Source: Bacillota bacterium
GTDB lineage: Bacteria > Bacillota > SHA-98 > Ch115 > JABLXJ01
DNA: 64,000 nt
Direction: 5' to 3'
Assembly (NCBI GenBank): GCA_013178125.1
Contig: JABLXJ010000005.1
Span: forward strand, 62,001 to 126,000
The notes beneath the pieces are model-generated. The model had not been told where the DNA came from. It saw only the letters and a list, made by a program, of their open reading frames with translations, and made no database searches. Position 1 is the stretch's first letter. Every line of letters begins with the position of its first letter. Positions 44,201 through 52,750 of this stretch are shown here, piece by piece. The translations under genes and the position numbers were made by a program.

Positions 44201-46246
44201 CGCGAGGGGCCCGTTAACGCGCTGTCCAAATGGTGAATGGATCACGACGCGCCACTCCCCGAGCTCGTCGCGGAATTCCTCCACAATCATAGAGCAGTTC
44301 GACGGCAGGACCCCCGTCGCCCTGCGCTGAGCCAGGAGGTAATCCCGGAGGTTCCGGGCGGCAGCCTCATCCGTTAGGCACTCGCGCCTGAGCCACCCGG
44401 GGAGGTCAGGCTCATCCAGCCGCGCCGCGACCTCCTCGAGAAAACGACCCAGGGTGCATCCAAGTTCATAAGGCCGCCCGAATCCCTCTCCCCTCCAAAA
44501 CGGAAGGACGGTCGGCGCGCCCCTGGCCGGAGATACTATAACCCTATCCTGCCGGATCTCCTCTATCTCCCATGTATTCGTTCCCAAGACAAACCGGTCT
44601 CCTACACGGCGCTCATATACAAACTCCTCGTCGAGCTCACCTAGGCGTACAGGTGAATCAGCCGCGTAAACCCCGAAATACCCCCTGTCGGGGATGGTGC
44701 CCCCGCTCGTGTATACCAGGTGCTTACCGGTTTCGCTCGCCCGCACGAGGCCGTTAACCCTGTCCCAGAAGATCCTCGGCTTGAGGTCTATGAATTCATC
44801 CGCCCCGAATTGCCCCGAGAGCGCGGCAAGAACCGCCTCAAAGTCCTTCCACGGGAGATGCCGGTAATTATATGCCCGCCTCACAAGCCGGTACAGGTCG
44901 TCCACCGGCGTCGCACGATCGACCGCCAGCCCCACGATTTGTTGTGCGAGGACGTCAAGGCAATTCATAGGGGCGCGGCTCCGTTCGATGCGGCCGGCCC
45001 CCATCTCACGGGCTATAGCCGCCGCCTCGAGGAGGTCCATGCGCGTCTTGACGACAACCCGCCCCTTGCTGGGAAGCCCCACAACATGGCCAGCCCGCCC
45101 CACCCGCTGAAGGCCTCGAGCCACCTCGTGCGGGGATTCCACCTGGATGACCAGGTCTATGGAACCGACATCGATTCCGAGTTCCATAGAGGAGGTAGCC
45201 ACAAGGCAGCGCAGCTTGCCCTCTTTCAGGAGCTCCTCAACCTCCAGCCTGTGTTCCCGTGACATGCTCCCGTGATGAACCCTGGCGATGTCGGGAAGAT
45301 CGTGAACATCACGGGCGAGGTCATTGAGATTGGCTGCTATCCGCTCCGCAACCCTCCTGTTGTTAACGAAGATAAGGGTCGAACGGTGCTCGAGAACCAG
45401 GCCCAGCAGGCACCTGTAGATTTCCGGCCAGACCGTCTTCTCGGGCAGCTCCCGCAGGTCATTTACGGGCACCTGAACCAAAAGGTCCAGCTCCTTTCGC
45501 TGGCCCGTATCAATGATCTCGACCGGGCGAGGGGTCCACTCCAGGCCGCTGCCGCTCGAAACGCCACCGCCGAGAAACGCTGCGACCTCCTCGAGGGGCC
45601 TCTGCGTAGCCGACAGCCCAATTCGCAGGAGGGGGTGCCCGGCCAGCTCCTCGAGGCGCTCCACGCTGATTGCAAGATGGGCCCCGCGCTTTGTCGGGAA
45701 GAGCGAATGGATCTCATCTACGATAACGAACCTGACGCTTCTCAATATCTCCCGCGCCCTGGAGCACAGCATCAGAAAGAGAGACTCCGGGGTGGTGATG
45801 AGGATGTGCGGCGGATGCTTCAACATCGCCTGGCGTTCCCTCGCAGGGGTATCTCCGGTCCGGATTGCCGAGGTCAAACGGGGTAATTGCAGGCCCATGC
45901 GTTCCGCCGTGCGCTTTATACCGTCTAACGGAATTTCGAGGTTGCGATATATATCATTATTCAAGGCCTTGAGAGGGGATATGTAAAGGACTTGAACTCC
46001 ACCGCCGATATCCTCCCCCGCCTCGACTCGCTTGTAGAGCCAATTCAGGCACTGGAGAAAGGCCGCCAGCGTCTTGCCCGAGCCGGTAGGAGCCAGGAGA
46101 AGGACGTTTTTACCCCCGGCGATGGCAGGCCACCCTCGCGCCTGTGGCGGGCTCGGCTCGCGAAAGGTCTCCTGAAACCAGGCTGCTATCGCCGGATGAA
46201 ATTGAGAAAAGGAAAAGTTCATAATCTCTTTCATCCCTCTCCTCAT
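41222..46246 (-). CDS. Lhr-type large DEAD/DEAH-box helicase
   Basis: A 1674-residue superfamily 2 helicase of the Lhr family, linked to DNA repair. Walker A is LLAPTGSGKTLAAFL, the DEXH box is IVDEIHSLFPTKRGAHLA, SATQRP is motif III and the second RecA-like domain contains VATSSMELGIDVGSIDLVIQ and QRVGRAGH. Lhr winged-helix and C-terminal domains follow; the end holds GDPANPWGSLFPWP, as in full-length Lhr. It is longer than the usual ~1500 residues because of low-complexity insertions (about 43255-43340 Gly/Ser/Asp, 42480-42545 Ala/Ser/Asn, 41860-42250 Gly/Cys-rich). The true start may be ATG 46234, which has AGGAG just upstream. It stands alone. Confidence 0.93.
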   Translation of the reverse strand: MRRGMKEIMNFSFSQFHPAIAAWFQETFREPSPPQARGWPAIAGGKNVLLLAPTGSGKTLAAFLQCLNWLYKRVEAGEDIGGGVQVLYISPLKALNNDIYRNLEIPLDGIKRTAERMGLQLPRLTSAIRTGDTPARERQAMLKHPPHILITTPESLFLMLCSRAREILRSVRFVIVDEIHSLFPTKRGAHLAISVERLEELAGHPLLRIGLSATQRPLEEVAAFLGGGVSSGSGLEWTPRPVEIIDTGQRKELDLLVQVPVNDLRELPEKTVWPEIYRCLLGLVLEHRSTLIFVNNRRVAERIAANLNDLARDVHDLPDIARVHHGSMSREHRLEVEELLKEGKLRCLVATSSMELGIDVGSIDLVIQVESPHEVARGLQRVGRAGHVVGLPSKGRVVVKTRMDLLEAAAIAREMGAGRIERSRAPMNCLDVLAQQIVGLAVDRATPVDDLYRLVRRAYNYRHLPWKDFEAVLAALSGQFGADEFIDLKPRIFWDRVNGLVRASETGKHLVYTSGGTIPDRGYFGVYAADSPVRLGELDEEFVYERRVGDRFVLGTNTWEIEEIRQDRVIVSPARGAPTVLPFWRGEGFGRPYELGCTLGRFLEEVAARLDEPDLPGWLRRECLTDEAAARNLRDYLLAQRRATGVLPSNCSMIVEEFRDELGEWRVVIHSPFGQRVNGPLAMLLTDMLYKEYGLQVESVRTDDGILFLCPAAPEPPFIDPASFAASLDPDDLERKLAVLVRPTPLFGMVFRHSAERALMLPRGPYARKRTPLWLSRLKAADLLQVVDRYPSFPIVMETYREILSEVFDVEGLREVITGLRTGAIQVHRCRRAAPSPFAQPLVFGLVAAYMYEADLPKGERRLHALSMDQSALRDLLGRAGHAQLRHVLDPQVIREVIDDALHGGGAGHGVGREFRSADELHAWLLRAGEWVECDGSFDDIRSSDTGDDSKLCSFLAELRAAGRAVHIGWVAGAGSDSGSDLGLGSRSGWRSSSGGGACRMKRAWIAAENLLDYRAALGNRLELVDFADAGLGLAEDGAPSGAEEARDRVIRRFARARGPFKVEDAACFYGFSEEEVRASLLRLEAAGFLRSGEFLPDGTGLEWCDVGLLQQIYRRSLAKARREVAPRAPEDYCAFLARWQGIGAPGAGVEALSRALEQLAGVFLPAGLWEGGVLQARIRGYEPGLLDQLISSGFFTWFGRGNGEEIEIAICPAGEFPGSPGSSPAVAHIIAGANVASASANGNIDFAADPSVGAGARLDGAGVDLAGVSARIMNARAEITALMERRGALFLPQIWQQTGLSVDEILLALEEMVRRGEVTNDTFSALRGILAAGVRPRDRDGGAGCGAVQAGSGWRPGIRRVGPGFKAGRGSIGGRSGRSALNYSMLNQMGRWSLVEWPQAGAPRGNTGWRSAGEMHRGCQHACGGDSLGDSYREDNPGEGRNCCNSSEDRMASDLAQACKRLLARYGIVSREVASLEGFAWGPLNEILAGWEMAGRVRRGYYVRGLSGIQYATADAVDGLRLPRDAGLPRFWGLVVGDPANPWGSLFPWPVAPGPASPVPRPHLASSAMPVLPLIPSAVVFREGAPVIVAGGNKVKIVSLASSGGDIDNNTSDLACALGELTRVLRWVHYLRGRRNRIEIAEWNGRPVADTAAGEILAGLGFERGPRTMIKWA

Positions 46247-46497
46247 GACCCCCTACTTCGTTCTTACCTCTAAAGGTTCCTTTTTATGATATCGTAGTTT
46301 TATTCTAAAAACAACCTCCGCTGGAACCTGGACCAAGTATAATTAGGGCTTGAAGAAGATAAAATGGTAGGGTAGAATAGATATGGTATTCAATCCCAGA
46401 TTTAGCCGGGCCACGAGGGCTCACCACAGACTCGCGAGGCCCGGCATGAAGCTATACATGAAGCTATATTTGTACGAGACATGATTGGGGCGGGGTG

Positions 46498-48288
46498 ATG
46501 AATGACATGAAGCACCAAGGAGATCTAATTTATGCCATAGAGGAGAGGATAGGCCAGCCCGAGCTCTTTGTCGGGAGGAGAGAGGAGCTATCCTTTCTTG
46601 AAGAATGGGTGGATAATATACCCCGAAAGCTCTCCCGCTCCACAGCCCTGCTCTCCAGGAGGAAGAAGGGCAAGACAGCGCTCGTCGAGAGGCTGTATAA
46701 TATCGTCTATACCCTGAACGGCAAGGTCATCCCCTTTTACTTCGAGGTAAAAGAGGGAAGCAAGTGGATAGTCGACTTTGCAGAGGTTTTCTATGCCACC
46801 TTTATATCACATTATATCGGGTTTAAGACCCGGAACCCCGGCCTTTGCAGGAAGTCTTCTAACCTTGATACCCTCGCTGAACAGGCCCGTAAGCATGGTC
46901 TGGATGTTGTGGCTGACGACATTCCATTATTCAAGGAGAAGCTAGCCCGCACACACATGGTTGACACCATATGGGACCACGCCCAATCTGCCCCACACAG
47001 GATCGCCAGTGTAACCGGGGACTACATAGTCCAGATCATAGATGAATTCCAGTTCCTGAATAGCGAGATATACTGGGACAGGGAAAAGACCAGGGTCGCT
47101 AATGACCTCGCGGGCTCGTATCTTTCACTTGCGGAGTCCAAGATAGCCCCCCTGCTCGTGACCGGTAGCTGGGTGAGCTGGCTCAAGAACATAATCCACA
47201 TGCAGCTGCCGGGCAGGTTCATCGAGATGGAGCTCGGCAACCTCACAGAGGAGGAAGGCCTCGAGGCTGCCCTGAACTATAGCCTCATAACAGGGGTGCC
47301 TGTGGCAGAGGATGTAGCTGTATATCTCAATAAGCTCGTGGACTCAGATCCCTTCTACATAAGCGCTGTAATACGGAGCACGTATAAGAACAAGGATCTC
47401 ACCACAGTGGACGGGCTCCTGGACACTATAGAGTATGAGCTCCGTAGGGGCACCATCTACGGGACATGGCTCGAGTATATAGGCAGGACCCTTGGGCAGG
47501 TGAATGACCTGAATGCCAAGAAGATAGTGCTCTTTCTCTCAAAGAACCGTGATAAGGAGTGGACAAGGCAGGAGATCATAGAGCGCCTCAAGCTCGACTA
47601 CACTGACCGCGAGGCCGAGGAGAAGCTCCAGATGCTGGTCAAGGGGGACCTCATAGCTGAGGGGAGCACGAGCCTGAGGTATCGCGGGATGAGGGATGAT
47701 ATCTTCTACAAGGTATTCAGGTATAAGTATGAAGAGGAGATAGAGAATCTCCCCCTCGAGGATGCCCTGGCTGAGGAGAGAAAGAGGCAAAAGGCCGAGA
47801 TAGAGAAGCTAAGACGAGAACTGCGGGGACTCAAAGGCCTGTATGGTTACCACAAGGGACACATCCTGGAGTATTTGTTGATGCGCTACTTGAGATTCGA
47901 GGAATACAAGAAGGAAGGAGACAGACTCAGGGATAAGGTGTATAACTACCAGGAGGGTGCCGAGTTCACCTCGTACCGGGAAGTGAAATCAGCCAGGATA
48001 AACCTCGAGGGAGGCCGGGAATACGAGATAAATATATGGGCAAAAAGCCTTGAAGAGGGTCAGGATCTCATAATAAATGTAAAGGGTCATGAAAGAAAGG
48101 CCGGGCAGGGCGAGGTGGAGGAGTTACTCAAGGTAAAGGAGACAGCCGACAGGCTCGGGATGAAAGGGTATTATATCTTCTATAGCAGCAGCGGCTTCGA
48201 CGATAATGCAAGGGAACTGCTCCGTCAGAACAAAATCATGTATGCGGATAGGGAAAGCTGGAAGCTATACACCTGGTATAGCGAATAG
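46498..48288 (+). CDS. AAA-type ATPase with winged helix and possible PD-(D/E)XK-like C-terminus
   Basis: A 596-residue protein like the archaeal-type ATPase families. In numbering from GTG 46495, the degenerate P-loop is LSRRKKGKTALVE (K60, T61; the usual glycines are replaced by charged residues) and Walker B is IVQIIDEFQF (D183, E184). RQEIIERLKLDY near 360 suggests a winged helix, and a charged helix near 435-460 is probably coiled coil. The final 130 residues include EYEINIWAKSLEEG and LIINVKGHERK, a spacing that hints at a restriction-endonuclease-like core. Start choice among GTG 46495, ATG 46498 and ATG 46507 is open. No toxin, methylase or phage gene is beside it. A nuclease or DNA-handling role is inference. 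Confidence 0.6.
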   Translation: MNDMKHQGDLIYAIEERIGQPELFVGRREELSFLEEWVDNIPRKLSRSTALLSRRKKGKTALVERLYNIVYTLNGKVIPFYFEVKEGSKWIVDFAEVFYATFISHYIGFKTRNPGLCRKSSNLDTLAEQARKHGLDVVADDIPLFKEKLARTHMVDTIWDHAQSAPHRIASVTGDYIVQIIDEFQFLNSEIYWDREKTRVANDLAGSYLSLAESKIAPLLVTGSWVSWLKNIIHMQLPGRFIEMELGNLTEEEGLEAALNYSLITGVPVAEDVAVYLNKLVDSDPFYISAVIRSTYKNKDLTTVDGLLDTIEYELRRGTIYGTWLEYIGRTLGQVNDLNAKKIVLFLSKNRDKEWTRQEIIERLKLDYTDREAEEKLQMLVKGDLIAEGSTSLRYRGMRDDIFYKVFRYKYEEEIENLPLEDALAEERKRQKAEIEKLRRELRGLKGLYGYHKGHILEYLLMRYLRFEEYKKEGDRLRDKVYNYQEGAEFTSYREVKSARINLEGGREYEINIWAKSLEEGQDLIINVKGHERKAGQGEVEELLKVKETADRLGMKGYYIFYSSSGFDDNARELLRQNKIMYADRESWKLYTWYSE

Positions 48289-48370
48289 CCTACATACTAT
48301 ATATACCTGTGACGACATCAAAGATGAAAATGGCCCTTGCAGAGGCATTCTCAAAGCAGAGAGGGGAAAG

Positions 48371-49483
48371 ATGTCACGTATGATAAGCATGATCGGTATT
48401 CCACAACTTGATACCCCTTTAACCATAAAAAACACCCATATTCGCAATCGCATAGTGATGCCCCCCATGGTTAGATTTGGCTGGGCCGATGAGTCCGGCA
48501 AGGCGACAGACCGTTTTGTTGAGCACTACGCCCGCCGGGCGAGAGGGGGCGCCGGGCTTATAATCGTGGAGGCGACCTCGGTCATGCCCAACGGGAAGCT
48601 GGCCAGGTCTCAGCTTGGCATCTGGGATGACGAGCAGATTCCCGGCCTCAGGCGGATAGCCCTTGCGTGCCGTAAGGCGGGGGCTAGGGTCCTCATACAG
48701 CTGAACCACGCCGGCGCCAACACCAGTCGCGATGTTATAGGCGAGCTACCTGTAGCACCTTCGGCGGTCGTCGTACCGGGCTTGCGCAATGGCGACGAAC
48801 CTCCCCGCGCCCTGTCACAGCCTGAGATTCGTGCGATCATCAGGGCTTTTGGCCTCGCCGCCGCTCGTGCGGAGGCCGCGGGTTTTGATGGAGTAGAGAT
48901 ACATGGTGCCCACGGATTCCTCGTAACCCAGTTTCTATCCCCTATAAGCAATAGGAGGTCGGATGAATACGGGGGTAGTCTCGAAAACCGGATGCGGTTT
49001 GCAATCGAAATCATCCGCGAGGTGCGGGGGCGCGTAGGACCGGATTTCGTCATTGGTTACCGGTTGGGAGCGGTGGATTTCACGGAGGGAGGGCTCACGC
49101 GCGAGGAGGGCCGGGAGGTAGCGCAGGCGCTCGAGAAGGAAGGCGTCGACCTTATCAATGTTTCAAGGGGCCTACCTGGGGATTCGGGTCCAGACCTGCC
49201 GGAGGACTACCCGTTTGATTGCCTCGTGAGCCTCGCGGCACCGATCAAGGAATCGGTCAAGGTCCCGGTGATCGCAGTGGGTCGTATCGTGGAACCGGCC
49301 ACTGCAAAGGCCATTCTGGCCCAGGGCATTGCGGATATGGTCGCCGTTGGGCGCGGGATGCTGGCCGACCCGGAATGGGCAAACAAGGCTATAGCGGGTA
49401 GGGATTCGGAAATCATGAAGTGCCGCGGGTGTGCGGACGGCTGCAAGCGGGCGAGCGGCGGGTGCCCATGGGGGAAGGATTGA
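48371..49483 (+). CDS. old-yellow-enzyme family FMN oxidoreductase, short form
   Basis: A 370-residue NADH:flavin oxidoreductase barrel. Features are RNRIVMPPMVRFG near residue 27, VLIQLNHAGANT, GFDGVEIHGAHGFLVTQFLS, SDEYGGSLENRMRF and AVGRGMLADPEWANKA. The C-terminus has CRGCADGCKRASGGC, a cysteine cluster like the iron-sulphur site of dienoyl-CoA-reductase-type members, but the following FAD/NAD domain of those ~650-residue enzymes is absent. ATG 48371 has AGGGGAAAG directly upstream; the frame extends further back over the previous gene without a better start. The substrate is unknown. Confidence 0.9.
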   Translation: MSRMISMIGIPQLDTPLTIKNTHIRNRIVMPPMVRFGWADESGKATDRFVEHYARRARGGAGLIIVEATSVMPNGKLARSQLGIWDDEQIPGLRRIALACRKAGARVLIQLNHAGANTSRDVIGELPVAPSAVVVPGLRNGDEPPRALSQPEIRAIIRAFGLAAARAEAAGFDGVEIHGAHGFLVTQFLSPISNRRSDEYGGSLENRMRFAIEIIREVRGRVGPDFVIGYRLGAVDFTEGGLTREEGREVAQALEKEGVDLINVSRGLPGDSGPDLPEDYPFDCLVSLAAPIKESVKVPVIAVGRIVEPATAKAILAQGIADMVAVGRGMLADPEWANKAIAGRDSEIMKCRGCADGCKRASGGCPWGKD

Positions 49484-49554
49484 CAAAATGGGGACCGGCA
49501 AGATCGACAAACCGGTAAAACCAACAAATTAGAATGGGACTAAAGACCAGGGTG

Positions 49555-49641
49555 GAATTAGGATAGGGTTGGGATAGAATTAGGATGATAGAATTAGGAT
49601 AAAGTTAGTAGGATGAAGTTGGGTAGAAATAGAATTAGGAG
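49555..49641 (+). repeat. degenerate GAATTAGGAT repeats in spacer
   Basis: GAATTAGGA(T/G) occurs at 49555, 49577, 49591 and 49632, with related GGGTTGG and AAGTTGG words between. It fills most of the spacer before the flavoprotein gene. No regulatory role is evident. Confidence 0.6.
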
Positions 49642-49671
49642 GAAAGCATCTCGTCTCAAAACCCAGGACTT

Positions 49672-51120
49672 ATGAGGACTTATGATGTCATCATCGTCGG
49701 GGCAGGGCCGGCCGGCTCCACTGCCGCGCGCCTCCTTGCCGCTCACGGCCTCGCCGTCCTGCTCATCGACGCGAAGAAGCTCCCCAGGGACAAACCCTGC
49801 GCCGGCGTCGTGAGCGCGAAGACGTTATCGCTGCTAGAACAGGAGGGCCTGGGGGTCCCGCAGGACCTGGTCGAGGCCGAGATATATGGCTTGAAGGCAT
49901 TTGGGCCCCATATGGAGCCTGTATACGCGGAACCCGCATATGAGGTCTCTGGAATCTCCCTGCCCGGGCGCCCGAGGCTCGGGATCACTGTGAGGCGGCG
50001 AGCGTTTGACTGGTTCTTAACCGAGCCCGCGCGCAATGCTGGCGCCCGGCTCATTGATGATTGCCGGCTCCTAGGCCTCTCCGGCGTCGGCGAGACCTCC
50101 CAGGGGCCTTCGGCACTTCCGGCGCTCTCGCTCGATACGTCAAAAGGGGAGTTCGAGGCCAGGGTTGTTATTGGCGCGGACGGGGTCTTTAGCGCCACGG
50201 CGCGGCTGGCCGGGATACGGCCCCGCTTCCGATGGTGGGAGCTGGCCCGGACATGTAGCATGGATATATCCGTTGCGCATATCGCCAATTGTCGCAATCG
50301 TCCGGCTGAAGATACGGGGGTTAGAATTGACGGGGGAAGCATGAGAAACGCTGGCGAAATATGCTTTCCTCCTGTGCTCTTCGGGTCGGGTTGGCTTTTC
50401 CCGCATGGCGACCATGTCAATGTAGGCATCGGCTGCGCGGCTTTCGCTTTTACCCGGCGGATGTCCATAAAAACGCTATGGTCGACAGCTCCGGCAATCC
50501 CTACACTACCATCACCACCATCACTACCATTAGCCTCCTTCCCAGGTGAGCCGCCTTCTCAAAACGAGCCGCTTTCTCAAAGCAAGCCTCATCAAGCATT
50601 CTTAGCCTTCCTTGATAGTCTGGCCCGCGCAAAGGGCTGGGAAATCCGAACGATTTCCCCCGCTAAGCAGGGGGGACCGAAGGAATATCTCGTGCCCGCC
50701 GGCGGCTTCAGGCGCCCGATAGCACGCGGTCAGGTCCTGCTCGTTGGCGATGCCGCCGGCCTCGTGGATCCCTTCACGGGCGAGGGCATATTCAATGCAA
50801 TGAGAAGCGCAAACATAGCCGCGGAAACCATAGCGGGTTTCCTCGGTCGTGATCATGATGACTATGGTGATTATGATAACGGAGTCCCGGGGCACCCCCT
50901 GGCGCGCGAGTATACCAGGAGGTGCTATGGCGCCCTCCTGCCCGAGCTTCGACGCTCGCTCCTCCTCACTGCTATCTTTTTCAATAAAGGAGGTCTGTTC
51001 TTTCGCCTCCTGCGGCGCGACCCGCGCCGCGTCGCCTGGCTCGCCGAGATAATGCACTCCGAGGGGGCTTACGGCCGGATTTTGAGTGAGCTTGCTCCAT
51101 GGCGTAGTCCCCGGGACTAA
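49672..51120 (+). CDS. geranylgeranyl-reductase-family FAD oxidoreductase
   Basis: A 482-residue flavoprotein of the GGR/FixC-like group. The N-terminal FAD motif DVIIVGAGPAGSTAARLLA, the LPRDKPCAGVVS cysteine motif and GQVLLVGDAAGLVDPFTGEG are clear, and FNAMRSANIAAETI follows. Such enzymes saturate prenyl chains or oxidise polyprenyl-type substrates. Two low-complexity insertions are visible: Pro/Ser-rich at about 50485-50600 and Asp/Tyr-rich at about 50845-50885. AGGA lies five bases before the ATG. No prenyl-lipid genes are nearby, so the substrate is open. Confidence 0.88.
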   Translation: MRTYDVIIVGAGPAGSTAARLLAAHGLAVLLIDAKKLPRDKPCAGVVSAKTLSLLEQEGLGVPQDLVEAEIYGLKAFGPHMEPVYAEPAYEVSGISLPGRPRLGITVRRRAFDWFLTEPARNAGARLIDDCRLLGLSGVGETSQGPSALPALSLDTSKGEFEARVVIGADGVFSATARLAGIRPRFRWWELARTCSMDISVAHIANCRNRPAEDTGVRIDGGSMRNAGEICFPPVLFGSGWLFPHGDHVNVGIGCAAFAFTRRMSIKTLWSTAPAIPTLPSPPSLPLASFPGEPPSQNEPLSQSKPHQAFLAFLDSLARAKGWEIRTISPAKQGGPKEYLVPAGGFRRPIARGQVLLVGDAAGLVDPFTGEGIFNAMRSANIAAETIAGFLGRDHDDYGDYDNGVPGHPLAREYTRRCYGALLPELRRSLLLTAIFFNKGGLFFRLLRRDPRRVAWLAEIMHSEGAYGRILSELAPWRSPRD

Positions 51121-51258
51121 CGCACAGGCGTTTGCTGGGCTTCTCCAGGGCGTCATAACTCTTAATGCTAATGCTCAGGTCGCTATGAATATTGCACGCC
51201 GGCCTGGCCTGCCGGAGTGCCCTAACAGCCCTGCAGCCCGTAGGCGGCCCGAGAGGTT

Positions 51259-52461
51259 TTAGCGCCCCTGCGCCGCCGCATAGGCCGCAACGATGTTCTC
51301 CGGCGGCACGCCGGGCTGGATGTTATGGACCTGGTTGAAGACGTAGCCGCCGCCAGGCGCGAATATAGAGAGCCTCTCCCTGACCTGCTTCCTCACCTCG
51401 TCGGGCGTCCCGAACAGCATCACGGTCTGCGTATCGACCCCGCCTCCCCAGAAGGCTATATCCCTGCCAAACTCCCTCTTTAACGTGGCAGGGTCCATCT
51501 TGGCGGCCGTGGTCTGGACGGGATTCAGCACATCCACCCCGATTTCGATGAGATCGGGGATCAAATCGTATATACTCCCGCATGAATGCAGGAAAACCTT
51601 GACCCTCGGGTTCAGCTTATGCGCCGCCTCATACACCCGCGCCTGGTACGGCTTTATAAGTTTCCTGTACATTTCCCGGGAAATATAGAGGCCGTTCTGG
51701 GTGCCGAGGTCGTCACCCATCTGGATGATGTCGATATAGTCCCCTACGGCATCCATGTACTTCTTGAGGTTCTCCACATGCTTATCAGCCATGCGGTCGA
51801 GGAAATACTCCACGAGCCTCGGGTTTATCGCAATCTCCGTCAGGAACTTCTCTATCCCAAATGTAAACATACCGTTCTCGAATATATTCCCGCCGAAGGC
51901 GCCGAGCACGGCATACTCCCCCATGGTGGCCTTAAGCTGTTTCGCCTCTTCCCTCAGGAACTCGAGCTCCTCCCCGGTTATGTCCGGGAACTCATATTCA
52001 TCAATATCTTTATAGCTCTCCGCGTTCGCCAGCGGGAAATAGGCAAAATCATACCAAAAGCCATCCTTAGGCATCCTGGCGACCACGGTGCCATCCTGAA
52101 CGATCAGCTTACTGCCATCCTCAGCAACCACGGGGTTAAGATCTAGCGGGTACTCACACTCCGAGCCATCAAGCAGGGTCCCCTTCTTCCAGGCCCGTAT
52201 ATTCACCCCGAAGCTCGGCTCATACCGGTGAAGCTGGACAACGTCGCCCCCCAGTATATCGAGCACCTCCTTCTCCGGCTCCGCAAGCTGCTGCATTATA
52301 TCATAGACCCTGGTCCTCCCGCCCGCGAGCCCGAGGTGCTTCTTGAGCTGGTTGTAAGCCATGGCGTGAATCCCCGTGGACCGCATCCCACCGAAGTCAA
52401 TAGCTACCCTATCAGGCTCCTCATGATTTAGAGATGCTAGCACCCTCTCCCTGTGAGTCAT
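51259..52461 (-). CDS. URO-D-fold protein with HSCG motif
   Basis: A 400-residue protein of the URO-D superfamily. VKVFLHSCGSIYDLIPDL near residue 290 has the His-X-Cys pair, followed by IGVDVLNPVQTTA and AFWGGGVDTQTVM, the same layout as the protein at 11511. THRERVLASLNHEEPDRVAIDFGG at the N-terminus is typical of this branch. It lies ahead of no obvious partner on its strand; the sugar ABC ATPase and the broken MalG gene lie upstream in the same direction, again placing a URO-D-fold gene beside sugar transport genes. Biochemical role unknown. Confidence 0.82.
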   Translation of the reverse strand: MTHRERVLASLNHEEPDRVAIDFGGMRSTGIHAMAYNQLKKHLGLAGGRTRVYDIMQQLAEPEKEVLDILGGDVVQLHRYEPSFGVNIRAWKKGTLLDGSECEYPLDLNPVVAEDGSKLIVQDGTVVARMPKDGFWYDFAYFPLANAESYKDIDEYEFPDITGEELEFLREEAKQLKATMGEYAVLGAFGGNIFENGMFTFGIEKFLTEIAINPRLVEYFLDRMADKHVENLKKYMDAVGDYIDIIQMGDDLGTQNGLYISREMYRKLIKPYQARVYEAAHKLNPRVKVFLHSCGSIYDLIPDLIEIGVDVLNPVQTTAAKMDPATLKREFGRDIAFWGGGVDTQTVMLFGTPDEVRKQVRERLSIFAPGGGYVFNQVHNIQPGVPPENIVAAYAAAQGR

Positions 52462-52486
52462 CGCGCATTCCCCCTACTCTGATCGG

Positions 52487-52733
52487 ACTTGGTATCGGAC
52501 CCGGCTAAATTCTGACCTGGCCGGGGAAATCGGCTAGATTTTGACCAGGTTAACCAGGGAAACCGGCTAAAGCTTGACCGGGCTATAAGAAAAACCGATT
52601 GAATTCTGACCCGCTTTGGGGAAAGCCCGGGTTCAATTTTAACCAGGTGCCGGTCTGATCTTGGCCGGGTGGCGGTCTAACTTTGACCGGGTGCCGGCCC
52701 GGGTTCTGACCGGCTTCATCCTAAGGCGCAACC
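52487..52733. repeat. degenerate CCGG-TCTGAC repeat spacer
   Basis: About nine imperfect copies of a 20-30 base unit of the form ACCGGCTAAATTCTGACC fill the spacer between the ATPase gene and the URO-D-fold gene. Copies drift in both length and sequence. It is not coding and no stem is conserved. Confidence 0.6.
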
Positions 52734-52750
52734 CAAAATAATACTAGTAC

